Shown here one piece after another: positions 57,424 through 64,000 of a stretch of 64,000 bases of DNA. Every line of letters begins with the position of its first letter. Within the stretch, counting starts at the first letter, position 1. Below the pieces are notes generated by a model. It was not told the origin of the DNA, did no database searches, and saw nothing but the letters and a program-made list of their open reading frames with translations. The stretch comes from Trileptium ribeirensis (lineage: Eukaryota > Nematoda > Enoplea > Enoplida > Thoracostomopsidae): NCBI GenBank assembly GCA_030248225.1, contig JASANE010028414.1, positions 62,001-126,000 on the forward strand, read 5' to 3'. The position numbers and the translations under genes are program-made.

Positions 57424-59867
57424 TGCATCCAGACAGCTCACGAGTGGAATCGGTCATATTGGGCGTAGAATTGGCGTGGTCATCATACCTGTCGATGTTC
57501 CTCACGTAGAGGGCAAGGATTTCTGCTGTCCCTTTGGGAACTATGTGTAATAGAGTTGGTCATTGTGATTTGCAAACAATACCGTTTTGTTCCACAATAA
57601 AAATCATTCTTAGCCATTTTAACGTTTAAAGTGAGCCAAAGGGGCTCACAAGGGCTCGAAAAATCACATTACTTATTGCAAATTCAAACTCAGTGTAAAT
57701 ATCTGAATCAAATTATCCTCATTTTGAAGGTCAAGTAAGCACCTATATTCAAGCTCGGATTAAGCAATTAAAGGCCTGGGGGTATCCCAGCAAAAGTGGC
57801 CCGGCAGGTGCTCAAATTACAAAAAATGGGGCGCACGTACCTCTTACCAGTTGTGCGTTTTGGCGGTCACAATGGGACAAAAAATACATTTTTACTTGTC
57901 GACCTTATATGTGGAAACTCTACACGCTTCGCTCGCACTGTTTCGATTAAAACATCGCAGAAAGGAATACTTTGAAAACATAGCAGGCATTCGTATTTAA
58001 AGCAGCATTAGCACGTTGCGTACTTTCTGGCTTTCAGAGAGGCTATATCTTCAAATAACGTCTTTGAAATCGATTTGGCGAAGAACGTCGGTCTCGATGC
58101 ACATAATTGATAGAGCAGCTAGCTATAGGCTATAATTCCACATTCTCTTTTAGAATTTAGGATTTGTGTAAAAACGGACTGTAAAATGGAGTCCTGAAAA
58201 CCCAAAATATACGAAAATGGTGTGCAGTTGTGGTATTATTTCCGCCGCATGGTGAGATCAAAATAGTTCACTTGTGGGACCTAAAACACAGGAAAATGAT
58301 AAATCTCTGGAGCCCCTCGAGTTACAATTGCAATATTGCGAGGTCAAAATTCGGGTGCATCTTTTTAACTATATAATTAACATGGTTGAATTTCATGGAT
58401 CATTATGTAAGTTACTGCTCAACATAGCTTTTTACATCTCTCTACACTACATATTTAACACTCAGAATGCACTTAGCGATAAAACAATCTACTTATTGCT
58501 ATTTTATTTCTGTAATTAGGGATAGTTTTGTTGCTTTTTTAAAGTACTTTAAGTTACATAGCTGGTGTTATTACCTATCATTTCAGCCTTCGTTTTTTCA
58601 TTTATAATTATTGGGGATTTCTCAGGCTACAGGCGCAAGCCTACCCAAACACACAAAATAACCCAAAACCGCATCCCAAAATTATAGTTCCAAGTTTTTC
58701 ACAAATTTTTTTTATTATATAACTCCTATCTCACCAACTTTCCAAGCTTGGAAATTTATTTTTATAATAATTATTACATTTATTGCTAGCTAATTTCCGT
58801 ATTTTCGCTTATGCTTATATTAGCTAACGTAGTATATATATATTGCGGCCCCACAACCGTGGGGCCAGGTGAATACCAGGTGAATATATATTAAGTTTTG
58901 TTTTAATTCGAACGTCAGTCTTGGTTGTTATTTGATTGAATGAGGTCGGCTTTTTTAGTAGCGTAAAGAATTACGCTCGTTTCTAGTTTTTCTTGTTTCG
59001 GGTTCAGTTGACATACTAGCTAACGTAAAGAAATTCGCTGAGTTCCTGGTTTTGGTTTTTTATTTCACCTGTACTACATGGCTACCAACTTACTTGGTAG
59101 CTTGATTTAGTGATTAGTGTTAGGGGTTTACCAGGGGGGTTTCCGGCCCAAACCCGTTCCAAATTCTCAAAAATACGTAAAAACTCATGTTGGTCACCAA
59201 TTTCTCTATTATATTTCTCCCCTTTTGCGTCCGTGGGTTCTGTTTTTGTTTTGTTTTCACGTTTTATTTGTTTTCGTGCTAATTTGCATAATTAGCACTT
59301 GTTTTTAGTTCTAGCTTACATGTGTTAGCATTTTTATTTTGTCTTTACTTCAGTTTTAATCGAGCTTCGGTGAAGTTAGCGTCGGTTCTCGAGCTGAACA
59401 AGGACACACATGAATTAATTCCTTCTTTTGTGTTGTGTATGTTCTTTTTCTTGTGCTACTCATTAGTACTGCGGTTACTCACATATACGACTTAAAGCAA
59501 TTTAACGATTTATGGGTTTTTGTATATCATCCTTATACGATCACCTAGCTAAGTCGCGGTGTTAATTTGAACAAACGTTAACTAATTTTATGATCGAATT
59601 ACGATTTTATTGACTTTTCACAAGGTTTTCCATGGTTTCGATTATTCTTTGGCAAATCGTTTACCGGCTGTTGACTGACTTATAACTCACATAGGATTTA
59701 GAACTACTGGTGGGAGTCTCAGTTGTTGGAGCCTTGTAAAAGTTAACGGTGAGCCACATTTATACGGCACAAATAAATATACTATTCTGATATTAATATA
59801 TATATATTATTCCTATTACTTTTCCCATTTAAAACTGAGAGAGCACCTAACCATAACCAATAGTAAT
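57424..59867. other. No gene recognised; several hairpins
   Basis: 58847-58866 is GGCCCCAC-AACC-GTGGGGCC, followed by two CCAGGTGAATA direct repeats. 59276-59298 is GTGCTAAT-loop-ATTAGCAC. 58960-59035 repeats GTAAAGAA-T-CGCT. The stretch from 58.8 kb onward could be the LTR or leader of the gag-bearing element at 61.5 kb, but I found no second copy to test this. Confidence 0.4.
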
Positions 59868-60657
59868 TAGGGTTGCACCGGTACCGGTTACCGCCCACAT
59901 TTTCGTAAATCCGGTACCGGCTGGTTTTTTCTACTTAACGGCAGGATATCGTTTATCTGCATGGGAATTTTTTGCTCTTTTTAAAATTTTCCAGTATAAC
60001 AAAGCCAGCATTAATAAAGAAATGGAACCTGCAGATAAGGCAACTGTTGATGCAAAGTTGGAGTATATGATCTGCATACGGAACTCCGTCAAACCCGGCA
60101 TCAGTGATGGTCTTCACAATATTCCGGCCGTTGTCTCGAACGATTTGGTGACATTGATCACGCTTTATTCCACAGGTTTCTAACATTTTACGGAGACAAA
60201 TGGCAATGGCAACTGCCGTACGACTGCCAGAGAAATGCTGTGATTGCAAATCGAGTTGTGAGCGCTGAAACTCAGTAGTGGTGAAGTGCACCGTGAGGCT
60301 TATGAACGCGTCGTTACTTGAACTACTAGTCCACAAGTCCGTAGTGAAACTATAGGAATTGGCACAACGTATAGCTGCAAAAACCTTTCCCGAGGTCTTG
60401 GCAAAAATGTTTGGTAGAACCGTCTCAGTAAAACACTTCCTTGACGGGATCTAGTACCTTGGTTCCAAAAGTTACTAGGCGGGCAAATCCAATATAACCT
60501 ACAATTGACAACGGCTGACAGTTTACAGCAATCATCTCTGCGATACATCTGTGGACACGCTGGGCTTTGTCGCAATCTTTGTAGTATTAAATACCGACCG
60601 TTGGCCGTTTACCGGTTATCGGTTACCTGCCACATCGTTTGTACCGGTGCAACCCCA
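59868..60657 (-). mobile_element. 790-bp hAT deletion derivative (ZBED type)
   Basis: The ends TAGGGTTGCACCGGTAC and, inverted, TGGGGTTGCACCGGTAC are flanked directly by ATAGTAAT on both sides (59860-59867 and 60658-60665), a perfect 8-bp duplication. Inner sub-repeats of ACCGGTTAC occur near both ends. It holds only the middle of a transposase gene. Confidence 0.9.
59953..60575 (-). pseudogene. hAT transposase fragment, ZBED-like
   Basis: The frame 60336-59953 starts MWTSSSSNDAFISLTVHF, the usual (D)LWTS-N-FI-LT-HF block after the first catalytic Asp. It continues with QHFSGSRTAVAIA, CHQIVRDNGRNIVK (the second catalytic Asp in DNG) and ADHILQLCINSC (AH-LQL-I motif, with the expected Cys-x-x-His partly lost). 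Upstream to about 60575 the preceding block (VHRCIAEMIA, QPLSIVGYIGFARL) is present in shifted frames. The N-terminal BED finger and the whole C-terminal half with the third acidic residue are missing. Confidence 0.8.
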
Positions 60658-60665
60658 ATAGTAAT

Positions 60666-61508
60666 TATAACACTAGTCTAGCTCATCCGTGGGGGAGTGG
60701 GAACGTTAACATAAGGAAACTAATAGTGTAATTCTAAGACCATAGGATAAAGTAACTAAATAAACGTACGGGTCTAGCCGTCCGGAGAACTACGTACGAA
60801 CCTCATAAAAGGACCTAATTAATACATACCCTAATCTCAAGTATTAGATAACTTACTCAGAGTAATAGTGCGCTCAACCCAAGTCTAGCTCAACATAGTA
60901 ACTCAAGCTCAACTCGAAATATTCAGAGTTACGGTTATAATTAGCGAGAAGAACGGTACCGGGGTGGCCAATATTCATAATTCGCAAGACAAGTGGCTTA
61001 ATAATGGCGTGTGAGCATCGAGTCAGCGTATAAATAAATGTTACGTGTTAAACTAACGTTGAATAAAAATTCTAACTTTGGCTCTGTTGTTTTCTTATCG
61101 AAACCGAAAAGCGAGCAAATAAAGTATGAGCTCCATAGGAGATGAAAGTGTATAGAGTATAGAGATATAGTAACGCGCGACAAGAAGGAACAGTTAATAA
61201 TCCCGCCGGCATACTGCTGGCCATTCGCACGAACCTTCACATTTTCGGTGACGAATCCCGTCCCACTTTATAATCCGATAGCCACCATAATAAAAAGTAA
61301 AGTCCACCCCTACCCCTTTGAAAAATTAAAAATATAACATGCTGACCACGATGTCGTGTAAAAGTGGGGAACAATTTTAATAAAATAAGATTGGTCAGCA
61401 TTTTCGTAAAAATCCCAGTGCCAAATAAGTCATAAGCCAAAATATAATTTATTTATATTGTAATAAATATTAATAGTCGGGACGAATTACACAAGTCCAG
61501 CCTAAAAC
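60666..61508. other. No gene recognised
   Basis: Moderately AT-rich. TTCGGTGACGAATCCCGTCC at about 61233-61252 looks a little like the region just inside an LTR, but I cannot match it to a tRNA. Confidence 0.35.
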
Positions 61509-63857
61509 CTAAATACCAAAAATGCCACTCCAAAGAACGCCACATGGAATAAACGCGCAAAAAGAGCTGACAGTCAAACCAAAAACACCAATAATGATGA
61601 CCAAATCCTGAATAATACGACAAAAGAATACGAGGAAATAATGCGCAAGTTCGACACAAATACACCGGAACCGAAAAGAAAGAAACAACAGGAAAGCTTG
61701 CAATAAACGTATACCGAAACATTTCAAGAAGAAACAAGCACAGAGGAATTGTTCCCAAAAATAAGAGATCCGGAAAAAGATATCCGGGACACTATGCAAA
61801 AGTTGCAGTACCAAAAAGAAAAACAATTACAATTTATAGCAAGGCATGCAACTTTAACAAATGAATTACAACAATTATACCAAAATATGGAACCAAATGA
61901 ACGGGAAATTACGTTGGCATACCCAAGAACGGAATCGCAAACCACAGATGATGATGAAATAACGGTAATTCGACAAAATGAAGGTACATATTCAACACGA
62001 ACAGTCGAAGGAACGAAACCAAAACGATTATCGACCGAAAATCATAATTCAGGGCGTGGAATACGACGGACCCTTTAATATGGGTCAAATATATACAATA
62101 CCTACGAGTAGCAATAACTCGGAACAAACGAAAGCAATAACAACTACGACTAGTGATCAAGGAATAACCATCATGGAATGGAGCACAGTCGAGATTCAGC
62201 AAATAACGGAACAACAACAACAACAATTAATGACGAATAATAAAATAAATGGAATCCAAAGTGGACCTCGACGCGAAACAAGCCAAATAAACACAAACCA
62301 ACATCAACTTGGGGCAATCCCGAGACGGTTGAATGCGTATCGAAATCAGAACAATATAAATATAGACCAATCGGATATGAACTATGATCAAAATAGTACA
62401 GACCAAAATGAATGTGGTATGATCCAAACACAAAGCAACCAAATTGATTCAAAATAACGATGAACGGGGTATACAAGAAGAACGACGTAATACGAATAAA
62501 ATTCGATATAAACCAAACAATGATCAAATCAATTGTGATCAATGTGGTATTCAAAAAGAACCAATTGACACAAATCGAATAGTTTGGTACAAATTACGAT
62601 CAAGTTGCAAATTCAATGCAAGTCAACAAGTAACTCAATCAAATACAAATGGGTGCACACAAAAAACGAGGTAATACAAGCCAGTTGACGAACGTATGAA
62701 ACCAAATACAAGTACCACACGTAATAAATAGTGGCACAACTCAAATGGCAAACATGTACAATCGAATACAAACTCCATATATAGCAACGAATTGTCGCAC
62801 ATTTCAAACAATGAATACTTGGAATCAACATCAAGGAATAACAACGGGTGCAATCCAAAACGGGGCATATCCAATAGCCCCACAAAGCAATGAAATGCCA
62901 AATCAACAATGAACCAAATCAATAATCAAGGTCAACAAAATAATGGCCGACCTAGTGACAATGAAGCAACAATTGATCGAAGCGTTGATCAAGATGGCAA
63001 CTAAAGAATCGCCACAAATACCAAACGCAATACAGGAACCAACTGGCCAAGCAATTTTGGTCAAAATGGAAAACGAGGTGCTAAACTTACAACCATAGCA
63101 CTGGCATGATGGTATTGACGGCGAACAAGAAAAACTTCGAGTATTCACAGCAAAAATGCGAGGGAAAGCAGAACAATACTTGGAAGTATTGACACTCGAA
63201 AAAGCCAAAGAATTGTACAATTACGATAAATTGATCAAGAAATTCAAAGAACGATTCGACGTACCAAACAGTCAAATCGGCCAAACCAAACCATAAGAAT
63301 GAGATCAAATATTAACCAACAAACGTGGCGACCAAGGGCAGAAAGGCCACAAATGCAGTGGCGCCCGCAACGGTGCAATAACCAACCGATACGACTACAA
63401 CAATTAACAACAACAAATGGTACAACCATGGTCGGTGCCAACACAAATGATGCCAACGCAGATGGACGTGGATTATCTGCAACCAATACAACTATATTAT
63501 GGACAAACGGGATTACAAGAATCAACACCACAAGCGATGTACCCAATACAGGCACCACAGCAATCAAGGCAACCTCAAATTACATGGCAACAACAACAAA
63601 GAATGTCAGCACCGGTGGCAAGCCAACAGCCACAACTTCGGCAATCGTTATTGAACCAAATACCGCCGAGATGTAATAAATGTGGCAAGTTGGGTCATAA
63701 AACGGAACAATGCTTTTCAAAAATTCCCGGTCAAAACACAAGAGAGAACCAAAGAGTAAATCAACAACAAAATCAAAATCGCCGCCGTAGAGTAATGCCG
63801 AACCGACCTAGTCAATCATATGAAGAAACGAGAAACCAATATCAAAGTCAAGCGTAG
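61509..63857 (+). pseudogene. Gag of an LTR-type retroelement entering the right edge
   Basis: Successive + strand frames make up a Gag-like protein. A charged, probably coiled-coil N-terminus (61630-61920, e.g. KEKQLQFIARHATLTNELQQ) is followed by a long N/Q-rich part (61978-62900, with a CAACAA run at 62211-62225). The Gag core (62943-63297) has one in-frame TAG and contains LRVFTAKMRGKAEQYLEVL and KLIKKFKERFD, the helix pattern of Retrotrans_gag. A Q-rich linker leads to a CCHC zinc knuckle, CNKCGKLGHKTEQC (63672-63713), then a basic tail. At least two frameshifts and a few stops separate these. Protease and RT would lie beyond 64000. It does not obviously belong to the 10-24 kb family, whose Gag is missing. 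Confidence 0.75.
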
Positions 63858-64000
63858 TCGAACGACAAAAAGTCTCCAAATGAAAAGAAAATAAAGTTCA
63901 TAGAAGTGAACCAAGTCAATGAATCACAAGAACACGAGCCGTGTAGCGATCCTACAGTTCTATCAAGGTATTACATCTACATGTATTCAGAAGGCAATAA
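63858..64000 (+). other. Region between Gag and the missing Pol
   Basis: 143 bases of A-rich sequence after the Gag stop, cut by the window edge. No protease motif is visible yet. Confidence 0.4.

Noticed and set aside
1..64000. CRISPR arrays, operons, rRNA genes
   Set aside because: No regularly spaced short repeats with unique spacers, no bacterial gene organisation and no rRNA-like stretch seen.

Overview
This is eukaryotic, most probably invertebrate, repeat DNA with no recognisable host gene. There are no bacterial-style operons, long ORFs are rare, and every coding region I can identify belongs to a transposable element, nearly all of them broken by stops, frameshifts or deletions. The mix (Ty3-type LTR elements, an RTE-like LINE remnant, a Penelope-like element with the endonuclease in front of the RT, three hAT families, PIF/Harbinger-like MITEs and a tRNA-type SINE) fits an invertebrate genome. 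I cannot name the species; a nematode such as a mermithid is only a guess.

Layout. 1-430 is a degenerate C-rich minisatellite. 1.0-3.9 kb holds several short repeats, a 354-bp element with 49-bp inverted ends and a 0.56-kb direct duplication. 5.15-6.44 kb is an RTE-type reverse transcriptase fossil (- strand). 6.6-7.6 kb has MITEs and 8.4 kb has the first of three copies of a GC-rich dispersed repeat.

10.05-24.52 kb is one large Ty3/gypsy-like element on the - strand, bounded by two 2.69-kb LTRs. Read 5'-3' on the - strand it runs: LTR, truncated RT, RNase H, integrase, two low-complexity ORFs, then two tandem related ORFs that look like divergent SGNH/GDSL-hydrolase domains, then LTR. Gag and protease are gone: the 5' LTR runs directly into the middle of pol. 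A second, more diverged member of the family lies at 33.9-37.5 kb, where an SGNH-like ORF remnant again sits just upstream of a related LTR. Its better preserved SGNH blocks support the assignment and suggest that the extra gene is a stable part of this family.

The rest: SINE copies at 27.2 and 50.8 kb; a deleted hAT at 29.1-31.7 kb; a 26-bp perfect palindrome at 32.5 kb; a MITE at 40.6-41.2 kb; a Penelope-like element with the order GIY-YIG, CxC linker, RT at 46.9-49.6 kb (Naiad-like); a hairpin-rich MITE at 52.0-52.6 kb; a 2.8-kb ZMYM-type hAT with terminal repeats and a perfect 8-bp target duplication at 54.13-56.93 kb; a 790-bp ZBED-type hAT deletion derivative with a perfect 8-bp target duplication at 59.87-60.66 kb; and a gag gene of another LTR-type element entering the right edge on the + strand (61.5-63.9 kb). 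Long AT-rich stretches between these show nothing I can assign.
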